A stretch of DNA of 64,000 bases from Plantago ovata (taxonomy: Eukaryota > Streptophyta > Magnoliopsida > Lamiales > Plantaginaceae): positions 107,321,982 to 107,385,981 of the forward strand of contig CM051457.1 of NCBI GenBank assembly GCA_028274465.1, given 5' to 3'. Both the position numbers and the translations under genes were made by a program. The notes below the pieces were generated by a model. The model was given only the letters and a program-made list of their open reading frames with translations. It was not told the origin of the DNA and searched no databases. Every line of letters starts with the position of its first letter. Positions within the stretch are counted from its first letter, which is position 1. Positions 1-10,739 of the stretch are shown here, piece by piece.

Positions 1-2
1 CT

Positions 3-275
3 TCGGCTACTGCTCCGGCTACTGCACCTACTGTCCCATCTTCGTCTGCTGCTGCTTATGAGTTTCTCCATGGAATTCCGCCTTCAGCAAATGCATTGGC
101 TATTTTGGATGGAGTGATTGCTGCTAAAAGAGCTCAATTGGTTGCGGTTCAAGCTGAACTTGATGGTCTCTTAAGCTTCAACGAAATCTTGGGTTTTGCT
201 TCTACTGGCCACCAAGGGGGAGACAGTGGTACAAGGGGAGAAGATGTTGCAACTCAGGGGGAGAACCAAGTTTGA
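3..275 (+). CDS. C-terminal fragment of a Sirevirus ORF2 (plant transposon protein type)
   Basis: An open frame enters from the left edge and stops at TGA 273-275, giving 90 residues. It starts Ala/Thr/Pro-rich and continues with a short helix-like stretch containing HGIPPSANALAILDG and AAKRAQLVAVQAELDG. This matches in layout the end of the ORF at 9519-10739 (LPPSVKAMYDMLG, DKRAAILKANEELGELLE), and both sit just ahead of repeated GGGGGAG motifs and an LTR. I therefore read it as the C-terminus of the same ORF2 class in a second element. Function is unknown. The N-terminal part lies outside the window. Confidence 0.6.
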   Translation, partial: SATAPATAPTVPSSSAAAYEFLHGIPPSANALAILDGVIAAKRAQLVAVQAELDGLLSFNEILGFASTGHQGGDSGTRGEDVATQGENQV

Positions 276-585
276 AGATGAGAGGTGATATGAGAATATG
301 AGAGTTCTGGACTGAAGATACTGATTCTGGATTGTTTTTTTTTCTAACTTTTTCTTTTTCTTATTCCTTCTTTTGAACTCTATTTGTGCTCTTGGAGACT
401 GTTCCGAGTTTCTACATTTATATGTAATATTGACAGTATGTTCTATGCTAAGTAGTTTCTGCATGTGTTTAAGGCTTTAGGATTTAGTTAGTATTTATGT
501 GCTTATCTGTTCTATGTGTTAGATTGCTCTAATAATGTGTGACAGGTATGCATGGTGTCAAGTAAAAGGCAAAACAGGGGGAGAT

Positions 586-1559
586 TGTAAGTGTATGTGT
601 TTTTACACTGGAGTTGACCAAGGAGTTATCCTTGGAGTTAACCTGTCTGGTTAACTCCTATATTTGTCAACAATACACTTAACGAATTTATACTGTGTTT
701 TACCTTTACTTAACTACTAACTAGTTCCACAGCTATAGATATTTATTGTGTGCAGGAAACTAGCTTCTAGAATGTGTCAATAGGAAGAAGTTGTTTCTGA
801 CTAGGAAAGGAAGAAGAAAAACAGAGCATGAAAGCGTTTGGATAAAGGAGAAAGAATCCAAGTAGGAATACAATTTCTATTGGATAAAGGAGGACGAAAT
901 CATGTCCAGATTCAGAGTTTGAAGTCGTTCAAAGTTGATGTCGTGTTTAGCTAAATAGTATGAACGTGTTTCCTGATTGGATTCGCTCAGTACTTTGCTA
1001 AATAGTAGGGAAGCGATCCGCTATCCGTTCAAGCACTTCGCTACTATTTATATGTCAACATCAACGATGAAGAAGACACATCTCGAGAGCAAGAAATTTA
1101 CAACCAAAGAATTCGTTTAGAGTCTTTCTAGTTTAGTTGTTTGTTTTTGAGTCTTTATACTAGTTTATATTCTAGATCTCTCTAACAACGTATTGAGAAT
1201 AGAATAGATAGATTGGGTTCTATATCATCGTGAGGTGACTAGTATTGTTTCAGCTAAGATAGAATAGGGAGTATACAGCGTTGTACAAACATATTCTTCT
1301 TAGTGGTTTTTCTGCCTTGACTGGGCATCAAGCAAGCTATCCAAAGCTGCTTGAAAATTTACAAACACAGGTTCTTATTTACTTTCCGCTGTGCTTAATA
1401 TTCTGATATATATTACTTGTGTTTGTCTGACTAATCTGCAGGTAGTAGTTGTGGATTACTGAGGTGTTATCGTACGAGTTGTTCAACCTCATCGATAACT
1501 CCTGCTTACTGGCGAATTGTTCCTATTAACAAGTTATTATCGATCCTTATATTATTTCA
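586..1559 (+). repeat. 3' LTR (974 bp) of the truncated Sirevirus
   Basis: The LTR begins TGTAAGTGTATG directly after the purine tract AACAGGGGGAGAT and ends ATTATTTCA. The boundary comes from alignment with the minus-strand solo LTR at 31976-32940, which has a perfect TSD. Internal blocks such as the TCTTCTTAGTGG and GGGCATCAAGCAAGC regions match that LTR in reverse complement. The next five bases are GTCAA, and the matching upstream copy is off the window. Confidence 0.75.
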
Positions 1560-1824
1560 GTCAATTTGGTAGTATGTCTGATGCATGTAAACAAAAAGAA
1601 AACTTATGTGACAGAAAGGAATATGGACAATCTTGAAAATCCAAGAGAGGTATAGTTATGTCATATAGTTATATGCCGTCTATATGCCAACGCTTTTCGT
1701 TTGTGTCCCTTGCTTACCGTGTCGTAATATTATATTTAATGTTTCTGTTCTGCAGGTGACAGTAATCTTATTCCATTTGCTATCAACTGGTATCAAATGT
1801 GTTATGCCTCAGCTCAACAGATGA

Positions 1825-2289
1825 GCGGATAATTGCTGGAATTGGAGAGGTTGTGTGTCTTGTAGTCCTCCAGAAATACTGAAAGACGTTTTTTTTTTTC
1901 GTGACACTCTGAAGAGCGCAAGAAATAAATTGTTCAACATGGATGAGCTGCTTTTATCCAACGATTCCTCTGTTGTTATGTACGACCTCCTGGAGCATGA
2001 GATACTTGTTAATTCCAAGTCACTGATGAACATATTTAAGTCTAGAAGAAGAAACTACACACTAAATAAAATGAGGAAGTCAAAAGACAGTTGGTGGACA
2101 TCACCAGCACTCGGTAAATTGGAGAAGATTGGTGGTCCTGAGTTTCGTCATTGGGTTACTGAATTTGTTCCAGCCTACAAATTGGTAATTCATGGTCGTA
2201 AGTTTGATAATGTGAAGTTTGAAGGGTGGACCAAAAAGTTTGATAAGAGAGGAATGCCAGAGGCAGATTGCTTCATTCTCAAATGGTAA
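1825..2289 (+). pseudogene. Unrecognised protein-coding fragment
   Basis: After an in-frame TGA at 1822 a frame stays open to TAA 2287-2289, about 154 residues. It has no convincing ATG start; the frame opens without one. The sequence looks like real protein rather than chance: it has mixed composition and a Trp- and Lys/Arg-rich C-terminal half containing SWWTSPALGKLEKIGGPEF and FVPAYKLVIHGRKF. A possible donor (ATG|GTAAAT) lies at the end, so it may be one exon of a gene. I do not recognise the family. It could be a captured or broken host-gene exon stranded between two retrotransposons. Confidence 0.35.
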
Positions 2290-3911
2290 ATATCCCTTTT
2301 TGTATGTGTGTTTATGCTGTTTATCTACTTTTAAGTATATTACATACCGAATGTGGATAGAGTACGCAAAATCATGAAGTATTAATAAAACAATGAAATT
2401 ATAGAGAAAATTCAGGAAAAATGAAAAAAGTGAACTGTTTGTCACTTCATTTTTGCTGTCAAATGAAGAAAATTGGACTCAAACTGTTTAATTGTATATG
2501 GCATGGTCTGGACTATATTTCACACACTCTACACCATGATGAAAAAGTTTTAAGCCCAAATGTTCTGAACCCCGTAACATCTTTTGCATTTAGACTTTAA
2601 CCTTGACAGTTTTAAATTTGTTGAGATGATTCTTGATGAAAATGGCTGTAGTAATTTTCTCATGTTGTAATATTAATTAAATTGTATGACATGACATTTG
2701 TTGTGTAGCATTATCATTTGTAATTGTTTGAACTAAACTGTTAGTAGCTTAATCATTTATTGTGTATTTTAGGAGAATTTTTATGCATTCAGTGATTTGT
2801 GCATGTTGTCAATTCTAATTCCAAGTGTTCCTTGAGTTGTATTAGAACTCAAAGAGTTGCCCTTTGGAGAGCACATTACGATGAAAGTTAAGTTACTTAG
2901 TCAATCTGATGGACCCGACCTTTGATCTCGGTCATGGTTATCTATAATCTTGATTTAGAGATTCATGTTATTTCACAGGGTTTTCAGTTTGAGTTGTATA
3001 CTTTTATCTGTTGGATGATTATGGCATATTATGTGATAAAATTGTGGTTGTGAAGTATGATATGGATGGATATTGCTCGATGTTATGGCCGTGAAATTGT
3101 TACTAAGTCGCACTAATGTATAGTCAATGTGTTTTGTCTAACTATTGGTAACGCTGATATCTGATAGAACAAAAAGATTTGAATAGAGTCTAGATTAACT
3201 AAATCCTGAAGGAGCACCAGATTGCAGGAAAACGCTTCATTCGACCACAAAGGAACATTATATGAATTGCTTATTCTCAAATAAATCAGTTAAAATAAAA
3301 TGAAATGCATATATCTTGTGGGCATGTTGAAGATATACTTATTTAAAAAAACGTAAATATAGCACGCAGTAACACGCGTATCCCTAGTATGTATATAAAA
3401 GAATTTGTTGTGATGGTGCAAATTGCATAGTTTTGCTGTTTGTTTTGCTTTTAGATTTGGTTTTCTTCAGTGCCCTTTTTTGGAGTTAGAAGTGGAAAAA
3501 GAAAATAAAATAATGTTTTTGTTTCATTGATTTGAGAGAACATAAGAAAGGTGGAGGAACTGGAAAAAAAGTGAAAAGAGAGCGCCAGGAAATTGATGCG
3601 AAAAACAAAAACAGAGTATAAAAAATCTTATGCATAATATAAACTGACACTTAATACTATTTAAGACAAACCTTAACCCACTTAACACACTAAAGCAGTA
3701 CAAATTCAAATGCCTATGTAAAACTCAAGTAAACCTTAGACATTAAAAAAAACTTAAGATTCTGAAAACAAAAGTTCAAACCAAAGAGCATAGCATGCAT
3801 ATCAGACCAACATTATCAAGCTTGAAATAGTAGAGTTAGGGTTTATCGACCACAGAGCACAGATTGAAACGACGATGAAGACGAGCACATATCACATATC
3901 ACATGACACAT
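2290..3911. other. AT-rich intergenic DNA
   Basis: No convincing coding frame, RNA gene or repeat structure is seen over this 1.6-kb stretch. It ends at the CACAT target duplicate (3907-3911) of the Sirevirus insertion. A sequence ending CCCTAG near 3390 faintly resembles a Helitron 3' end but lacks the usual hairpin. Confidence 0.5.
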
Positions 3912-4741
3912 TGTTAGAGTAACGTTTTTACGTTAATCTCCTTATGGACATTATCCTAATTGTATTGGGATTGTTTTACCTTAACTTAACAAAGATCGAA
4001 TTCAAGAAGGATTTACAGATCAAGAACAAGAATAGAGTTCTAGTTGGATTCGTCATGTTCAGGCAACTTCAAAGTCGAAGTTGACTAAGAAATTACTTCA
4101 TCAATGTGAACACGTTTTGGAGTTCAAGTTCAATTAGAAGAGATGTTCTAATCTGATTCAATGAAGACTTCCACACGAAATTCAAGGGTGTTTATAACAC
4201 TATAAATAGAGTGCCAAAGTCGACATTGAAGAATACACACAAGGACGATACACGTTCAGTTTTGCAGATTACACTTGAAGTTGCTCAACGCCGGTTTCAA
4301 CGTTAGTTGTTCAAGTCTTTTGTTTGTAGTCTATTTACACAACCTGTTTATATATTCCTCGAGGGAGTATAGGTGAGTTGGTTCTCATATAGATTAGATA
4401 ATCTAGGTTGTGTTGTGTCGTTTACTAGATAAATAGGTGAGTTCGATATTCATTGTACTCAACATATTGATCTAGTCGTTTTTGCTAATAAAGCATCTAG
4501 CTGTGAATAACAGTTAGAATAAAAGTTTATACGTGTGTCTCTTTACCGCTGCTGTCATAATCTCTGTGCACGTATTAGTTTATATTGCTTTATTGATTTA
4601 CAGGTTATCGAAGTTGTCGTTAACGTTGCGTAAACTTTATAGACAACTTTGCTATCGTTTTTCAGGAATACCAAACGTACTCTGTAGGAGTTTTAGATTC
4701 TGGACTAACTCTTATTGTTTTAGAGTTCACGTGTTTTAACA
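3912..4741 (+). repeat. 5' LTR (830 bp) of the complete Sirevirus
   Basis: It starts TGTTAGAG and ends TTTTAACA (TG...CA). A TATAAATA box lies at 4201-4208 in the right place for the LTR promoter. It is the same length as the 3' LTR, with three substitutions: A/G in GACTA[A/G]GAAAT, C/A in ATCT[C/A]TGTG, and G/A in TTATT[G/A]TTTTAG. Confidence 0.95.
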
Positions 4742-4743
4742 AT

Positions 4744-4755
4744 TGGTATCGGAGC
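4744..4755 (+). promoter_or_regulatory. Primer-binding site (initiator tRNA-Met type)
   Basis: TGGTATCGGAGC lies two bases after the 5' LTR. It matches the usual plant Copia primer site for initiator methionine tRNA (TGGTATCAGAGC) except for one A-to-G change. Confidence 0.85.
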
Positions 4756-4793
4756 TTGTTTCTGTTTTGTCTCAGTGATCTTACAGGTACAAG

Positions 4794-7700
4794 ATGGATT
4801 CCAACTCGTTGCTTAAAGATGTGTATCTTGTCGATGGCCTAAAAGCCAACCTGTTAAGTATAAGCCAGTTGTGTGATGATAATCACTTTGTTAAGTTTAA
4901 CAAAGATGCTTGTACTGTATACAATTCTGCAAACAAATGTGTGATGACAGGTTTGAGATCTGGAGATAATTGCTACTCAACTGGAAAGGAGATAGTGTGC
5001 AATCAAGTCAAAGTTGAAGATGCTGTGATATGGCATCAGAAACTTGGTCATGTTGGCTACCGCAACATGGACAGAATTTGGAAGCTTGAAGCTGTTCGTG
5101 GTGTTCCCAAACTACAACAGTCTGGGAAGATGGTTTGTGAAGACTGTCTTAAAGGTAAACAAACAAGAGTTTCTCATGGTGTTGTCCCAACTTCACCAGA
5201 TCGACCTTCAGGTACGACCTCTTGTTTTGAACTTTTACATATGGATCTTATGGGTCCAGTGGAGGTAGCTACGATAAATGGTAAGAAGTATGCTTTTGTG
5301 ATAGTTGATGATTTCTCTAGATACACTTTTATCTATTTTCTTAAAGAAAAATCTGAAACTATTCAATTCTTCAAAACTTTTTACAACATGATTCGAAATC
5401 TTTATAAAACCTCCATTAAAAAGATTAGGACTGATCATGGAAGAGAATTTGAAAATTCTTTGTTTACTGATTTTTGTAATAAAACTGGTATCTTCCATGA
5501 ATTTTTTGCACCCAAAACCCCTCAACAAAACGGGATTGCAGAACGTAAAAACAGGACTATTCAGGAGATGGGGAGAGTTATGCTTAATTCGATGAATGTT
5601 GCTAAGAGGTTTTGGGGAGAGGCTTTTAATACTGCATGCCATGTTATAAATCGTGTTTACTTAAGGCCAGGAACCACTATGACACCTTATGAGATTTTGA
5701 AGGGCAATAAACCCAACTTGAGCTATTTTCATGTCATTGGTTGTACTTGTTATATTCTGAATGACAGGGATTATTTGAAGAAACTAGATTCTAAAAGTGA
5801 TAAAGGTTTTTTTCTTGGCTACTCGAACAATAGTCATGCCTATCGGGTTTACAATCTGCGGCTTAAGACTATTCAAGAGTCAGTCAATGTTGCTTTTAAT
5901 GACTCTACTAGTGTTTCAGATAAATCAGAAGAAACAGGTACTTGGGATTATGTATATCTTCCAGCCAATGAAGAATCCGATGTTGAAGTTGTGTCCACAC
6001 CAGTCGATGGTGTACCAACTTCGGAGACGATTGAGCCAAGTATCTCTACAGAGGGTGGATCATCCACTTCAGCCACCACTGATGATGGTGATGCACTCCG
6101 ATCAGATGAGCAGCAGGATATTCAGACTGCTCAAACACCTGTTACACCAGTACAGGACAGAGTTGATGAAACTTTGGACGATGTTGCCTCAACTCCGTCA
6201 GGGGACGAGGACGATACTCAAGATGAACCACAGGAACCATCTTCTGAGTATGGAAAAGGCAAAAGGACTGCTGGTAAGAAAGTAGATTACAAGGAACTTG
6301 CTGGTTTGAAGTCAAAGGTTGCAAGGATCAAGGCTATATCTCACTTAGCCCTTACTTGTCAATGTTTACTCGATCAGTCAAACCCGGTTCCGGTACGTGC
6401 TTCTTGTTTTGTATCCATTGTTGAGCCTAAGAACTATAAAGAAGCTTTGCTTGATCACCATTGGATAGAGGCTATGCAAGATGAGTTAAATCAGTTTGAA
6501 AAGAATAAAGTTTGGACCCTAGTTCCTAGACCTGTTAACATGAATGTTATAGGAACCAAGTGGATATTCAAAAATAAAACTGATGAATCTGGTACAATAG
6601 TAAGAAATAAGGCTCGACTAGTTGCTCAAGGCTACACTCAAGTAGAGGGTGTTGATTTTGATGAAACTTTTGCTCCAGTCGCAAAGATAGAATCTATTAG
6701 ACTTTTACTTGCTCTTTCTTGCTATTTGAATATAACCTTGCAGCAGATGGATGTTAAAGGTGCCTTTTTGTATGGCATCATTGACAAAGAAGCCTACGTT
6801 GAACAACCTAAGGGTTTTGAAGATCCTTTTTATCCTCACCATGTTTATAAATTGCAGAAAGCCTTATATGGTTTGAAGCAAGCACCTCGTGCTTGGTATG
6901 ACAAGTTAACCCAATTTCTGTTGGAGTTTGGTTTTACTCGTGGTGCAGGTGACAGGACTTTGTTCGTGTTGAAATCAGACAGTCATATTCTTATTGCTCA
7001 AATATATGTTGATGACATTGTTTTTGGTGGAACTCACAAGCCTTTGGTGAACAAGTTTGTTGAGGCCACGAAATCCACCTTTGAAATGAGTATGATTAGC
7101 GAGCTTACATATTTCCTTGGTTTACAAGTCAAACAGGAGTCAAATGGTCTTTTTCTAAATCAGTCCAAGTATGCAAAGAACCTCGTGAAACGATTTGGAC
7201 TTGAGAATGCAAAACCACTGTCCACTCCCATGCGCACATCCACTAAACTGACGAAAGGCGGTGTTGGCAATGACGTTGACCCAACTTTGTACAGATCCAT
7301 GATAGGCAGTCTTCTCTATCTTTCCGCATCCCGACCAGATATCCAGTTTGCAGTTTGCTTGTGTGCTAGGTTTCAATCTGAACCAAAAACCCCACACCTC
7401 AATGCTGTGAAGAATATTCTCAGGTATGTCTCTGGTACTGTTGACCTTGGTATATGGTATACTAGAGAAACAAATTTACATCTTGCTGGGTTTTCTGATT
7501 CTGATTGGGCTGGAGATACTGATGATAGAAGATCTATCAGTGGAGGATGTTTCTATTTGGGAAATAACCTGATTTCATGGTTTAGTAGAAAGCAAAATTG
7601 TGTGTCTTTGTCTACTGCAGAAGCAGAATATGTTGCTGCAGCTAGTTGTGCTACTCAACTCTTATGGTTGAAATCTATGCTAAGTGATTACTGTCTTAGG

Positions 7701-7946
7701 TCAGAATCTTTGATGCTATGTTGTGACAATCTGAGTGCTATTCATATTGCCCAAAACCCTGTACAGCACGCCAGAACTAAGCATATAGATATTAGACATC
7801 ATTTTTTGAGAGAATTGGTAGAAGCACAAACTCTAGGAATAGACCACATTGATACCAATAACCAACTTGCTGATATTTTCACTAAACCTTTAGATCCTGA
7901 TAGGTTCCTAAGCCTTAGAAGGTCTATAGGTCTTTGCACTCTCTAG
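4794..7946 (+). CDS. Copia pol polyprotein lacking gag and protease (integrase, reverse transcriptase, RNase H)
   Basis: Uninterrupted 1050-codon frame. The GAG-pre-integrase region (SISQLCD) starts almost at residue 1. The integrase zinc finger is H81, H86, C115, C118. The DDE residues are D151, D214 and E250, with the standard 35-residue D-E spacing. The RT carries GTKWIFKNK, QMDVKGAFL and the YVDD active site at 738-741. The RNase H carries SDSDWAGD, STAEAEY and TKHIDIRHHF, and the frame ends near the conserved TKPL. The frame begins MDSNS and then jumps straight into LLKDVYLVDGLKANLL, which in full Copia polyproteins follows the protease. I infer an in-frame deletion that joined a gag-like N-terminus to mid-pol. 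No DSG/DTG protease motif and no zinc knuckle are present. Confidence 0.93.
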   Translation: MDSNSLLKDVYLVDGLKANLLSISQLCDDNHFVKFNKDACTVYNSANKCVMTGLRSGDNCYSTGKEIVCNQVKVEDAVIWHQKLGHVGYRNMDRIWKLEAVRGVPKLQQSGKMVCEDCLKGKQTRVSHGVVPTSPDRPSGTTSCFELLHMDLMGPVEVATINGKKYAFVIVDDFSRYTFIYFLKEKSETIQFFKTFYNMIRNLYKTSIKKIRTDHGREFENSLFTDFCNKTGIFHEFFAPKTPQQNGIAERKNRTIQEMGRVMLNSMNVAKRFWGEAFNTACHVINRVYLRPGTTMTPYEILKGNKPNLSYFHVIGCTCYILNDRDYLKKLDSKSDKGFFLGYSNNSHAYRVYNLRLKTIQESVNVAFNDSTSVSDKSEETGTWDYVYLPANEESDVEVVSTPVDGVPTSETIEPSISTEGGSSTSATTDDGDALRSDEQQDIQTAQTPVTPVQDRVDETLDDVASTPSGDEDDTQDEPQEPSSEYGKGKRTAGKKVDYKELAGLKSKVARIKAISHLALTCQCLLDQSNPVPVRASCFVSIVEPKNYKEALLDHHWIEAMQDELNQFEKNKVWTLVPRPVNMNVIGTKWIFKNKTDESGTIVRNKARLVAQGYTQVEGVDFDETFAPVAKIESIRLLLALSCYLNITLQQMDVKGAFLYGIIDKEAYVEQPKGFEDPFYPHHVYKLQKALYGLKQAPRAWYDKLTQFLLEFGFTRGAGDRTLFVLKSDSHILIAQIYVDDIVFGGTHKPLVNKFVEATKSTFEMSMISELTYFLGLQVKQESNGLFLNQSKYAKNLVKRFGLENAKPLSTPMRTSTKLTKGGVGNDVDPTLYRSMIGSLLYLSASRPDIQFAVCLCARFQSEPKTPHLNAVKNILRYVSGTVDLGIWYTRETNLHLAGFSDSDWAGDTDDRRSISGGCFYLGNNLISWFSRKQNCVSLSTAEAEYVAAASCATQLLWLKSMLSDYCLRSESLMLCCDNLSAIHIAQNPVQHARTKHIDIRHHFLRELVEAQTLGIDHIDTNNQLADIFTKPLDPDRFLSLRRSIGLCTL

Positions 7947-9518
7947 AAAAGTCTAAGTTGTTGGAGAAGTTGTCGAAACGCCACGGACAACTTCAGTTTC
8001 TGCATGTGGCGTAAATTTGTATATCTGTTTTTAGTTTTTATGTCGTGTCGAATCAGATATGTGTATATGTTAAGGATAGAGTGAACATGATTGCAAACTT
8101 TTCCTCAAACTTTCAGAAAAGATCTGGTACAATTAGGTCCTTGTTGACACCTGAAAATTTTTGCTCATTGTTGCATGTTATACTCTCCTGGAGCTTGAGC
8201 AGCTCAGTAATATTTGATGGACAAAGTGTCTATTATAGGATTATGTCTTCCTACTATGCATATGTATGCCTTTTAAACAGGAGAAAGAGCACATAGAGGC
8301 CTTGAATTCTCTATTGTTGCTAAACAAGTGCTAAGATTATTGTTGCTCAATCTTTATTGTGAATCGTTGTTATCTCTCTTGCTGGTCCGGTATAGGGCAT
8401 GATGACGTGGTTGTGTCTAGGTCGTGCAATACACACCATGCTGTGGTATCTTCTTTCAGAATTTATTCTGCGGCACACCACGGATTCACAATCCTTATGG
8501 CAACTTTGGTTTTAGCTTTCTGGCAATCTTTGGGTCTCGCATGTCTGGATGGTTTGGAAAAACAAAAATGGCAAAGCTTTGTGATTCATGCTGAGCATTT
8601 AAATTTTCTAAAAATTTCTTTTTGCCCCTTCGCCACTAGGCATTGCTTGAGATTTAAACAAAGACCAGAAATACTCTGTAGCTTGTTTCAAACGTCTTCA
8701 AAAATTTATATTCAGGTAATTGTCACAGGTTGTAGCTTTTTGAAAGATCTCAAGTATGATGTTGAGTTCAATGTTGTGCCAACTTTGTCTGCAACATCAC
8801 TGCTAATATCTGATTCAAAGTTTGTGTCTTATGTTATCGAGTCTAGACTACAAAATTGTGTGTTATATGTGATTTTAGTATCCACTAAGGGGGAGTGTGC
8901 ATAACCTTTGGTTTGGTGGGATTTTATTTTGGTTTTTACTTGGCAATGATTTTTGGTTATTTTCAATCTAAAGTCAAATCCTTCACTGGTATGTTTTCTA
9001 AATTTTTTTATCTCAATTCTGCTCAGATTTAGGAAATTTTGCATCCCTATTTTTGTTTCTTTGTTATTATATATCTTGTGTACTAACATTGTCAACAGAA
9101 TTGGAGATCATGTTGAGAAAACTTCATCTAGTGTTTAGCCAACAAACCCTTTTTGCCCATTAGTTTTTTAAATCACTGTGTTTTGACCTTTTTACCCCTA
9201 TCACCTATAACAACTTGAAACGGCAGAAACCCTTCATAAGCCCTTCACTGTGTTTGCCCGTTTTTTGTTTCTTCTTGATACTTGAATCTCTCTTAAATTC
9301 CCATCAATGCATCCTTTGTCCACAAACGCGTAGAAAGTCTTTATATTCGTCCACAATTTCGCTTCCAAACACTCATTCCTCTTTGTTTTTGGCCTGCTCT
9401 GTTTTTCCCACACTTGCCCCAGATTAGGAACCCTAGTTTTTTACCCCAAATCTTCCAATTCTTCCCGTTTTTAGGTGCCCAGTTGTTTAAACTTCATACA
9501 TCAAAGGTCAATGCGCCT
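7947..9518 (+). other. Pol-ORF2 spacer of the Sirevirus
   Basis: About 1.5 kb with only short, unconvincing frames. A purine motif AAGGGGGAG lies near 8889, like the tract beside the 3' LTR. Just before ORF2 the sequence becomes pyrimidine-rich, with a CCCCAG acceptor-like site near 9418. ORF2 may therefore be read from a spliced message. That is inference only. Confidence 0.5.
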
Positions 9519-10739
9519 ATGTTTGAAGATGTTCCTGATTCTGAGAAAACTCCAAGCTCTGCTGATAAAGTTGCCTCTCATGTTGCTGCAACTTCTGCTG
9601 GGTCAGACTCATCTGATGATTCACTCAAGCCTCCACCTGAGGATGTTGTTGAGTCTACAGACGAGGAAGCCATTCCTGACATTCCTGAGGAGCTTGAAAT
9701 TCCAGGTGATGACTCTGACTTTGAGTCTCCAGCATTTTCTGGCCAGTTCTATACGGAGGAGATTTCTAAAACTTGGGATAAGTTTGTTCATCGTACACCA
9801 CTCCCTGAGCATGCCATACATCTTGCTGATTACGAAGCTCAAAATTTGGTTGCTTTTCTGAAATCTAGAGGTCTGTATTCTACTGTGATTAATTTGTCAT
9901 CTTTTAGTGAGGTTTTGTTGAAGGAATTCTATTGCAACTTGTCTGTGCATTTTGCTGACAACTCTCACCCAAAGTATGGCGAGTTTTATCTTCGTGGTAC
10001 TTTCTACAAGATGAATGCTAGGAGATTGAATGACTTTCTGGAGCTACCTAATGTTCGTGAGCGGTATGTTTTAAGTAATCAAATGGATGAAGTTGCTACG
10101 GCTATCACTGGAGGGAAACTGACAAAATGGCAAACCGAGTTTCCTGTTTCTCGTCTCACATCCTTCATGACTGCAATACACAATATCTGTGTCCGCAATT
10201 GGATCCCTACCACCAATCATACACAGGTATCTGCTGAACATGCTTGTTTATTATTTCAGTTGTTGAATGGTTGGCCCATAAATTGGGGTGAACACATTAT
10301 GAAAAAGATGGTGAAGACGAAGAACATGAGTTCGACTGCAACTATGGGTTACCCTTCCTTGGTTTGTGCATATGTCAAAGCTGCCGGTTACACACCGTTG
10401 AAGAAGGATAAGTTTGTTGCAAATCATAATGTTTTACGCATTGCTCAAGCCACCCTGTTGGAAGGAGGCTCAAGGTTCAAGCATTTGCCTTGGGTTGATC
10501 CATCTGCTCCTTCTGCTGATCCACAAGGCTCTGGTGATGACAATGTTGAGCCAACTGTGCTCGATGTTGAGCCAACTCTGGAGCAAGTTCACAGTCTGCC
10601 GCCCTCTGTTAAGGCCATGTATGATATGCTTGGGAAACAGCTTGTGGATAAGCGAGCTGCTATTCTCAAGGCCAATGAAGAATTGGGAGAGCTCTTGGAA
10701 ATGAGGCGGACTTTGCTTCGAGATAATCTACCCAAATAG
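9519..10739 (+). CDS. Sirevirus ORF2, putative plant transposon protein
   Basis: 406 codons from the ATG at 9519; an upstream in-frame ATG at 9414 gives 441, but its extra residues are low-complexity. Residues 1-70 are acidic and Ser/Pro-rich (SDSSDDS, DDSDFESP). The following globular part contains EFYCNLS and FYLRGTFYKMNARRLNDFLELP. That is the pattern I associate with the 'putative plant transposon protein' domain found in many plant retroelements. A Pro/Asp-rich hinge and a short Lys/Glu-rich helix end the protein. No membrane segment or signal peptide is visible, so it does not look like the env-like ORF described in some Sireviruses. Role unknown. Confidence 0.75.
   Translation: MFEDVPDSEKTPSSADKVASHVAATSAGSDSSDDSLKPPPEDVVESTDEEAIPDIPEELEIPGDDSDFESPAFSGQFYTEEISKTWDKFVHRTPLPEHAIHLADYEAQNLVAFLKSRGLYSTVINLSSFSEVLLKEFYCNLSVHFADNSHPKYGEFYLRGTFYKMNARRLNDFLELPNVRERYVLSNQMDEVATAITGGKLTKWQTEFPVSRLTSFMTAIHNICVRNWIPTTNHTQVSAEHACLLFQLLNGWPINWGEHIMKKMVKTKNMSSTATMGYPSLVCAYVKAAGYTPLKKDKFVANHNVLRIAQATLLEGGSRFKHLPWVDPSAPSADPQGSGDDNVEPTVLDVEPTLEQVHSLPPSVKAMYDMLGKQLVDKRAAILKANEELGELLEMRRTLLRDNLPK

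Larger units (their letters stand above)
1..1559 (+). mobile_element. 3' end of a Ty1-copia (Sirevirus-type) retrotransposon, cut by the window edge
   Basis: The window opens inside an element of the same general build as the complete copy at 3912-11966. It has the C-terminus of a second ORF (3-275), then non-coding DNA with repeated GGGGGAG motifs (about 213, 255 and 574), then an LTR. The last motif abuts the LTR and is the likely 3' polypurine tract. The LTR is closely related to the solo LTR at 31976-32940 on the other strand, and aligning the two sets the LTR end at 1559. The 5' part and the matching target-site duplicate lie outside the window, so completeness cannot be judged. Confidence 0.75.

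Noticed and set aside
3340..3400. Possible Helitron 3' end (ACGCGTATCCCTAG followed by T)
   Set aside because: No convincing hairpin just upstream and no matching TC-type 5' end was found.
4533..4739. 68-codon frame in the 5' LTR, repeated at 11758-11964
   Set aside because: Both copies lie within LTR sequence and simply repeat because the LTRs are identical. No start context or homology.
8359..8904. 181-codon frame in the pol-ORF2 spacer
   Set aside because: Composition is unlike a globular protein, I see no known motif, and it lies in a non-coding spacer.
9414..9518. N-terminal extension of ORF2 from the ATG at 9414
   Set aside because: The 35 extra residues are Phe/Pro-rich, lie in a pyrimidine-rich leader with an acceptor-like site, and look untranslated. 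The ATG at 9519 is preferred.
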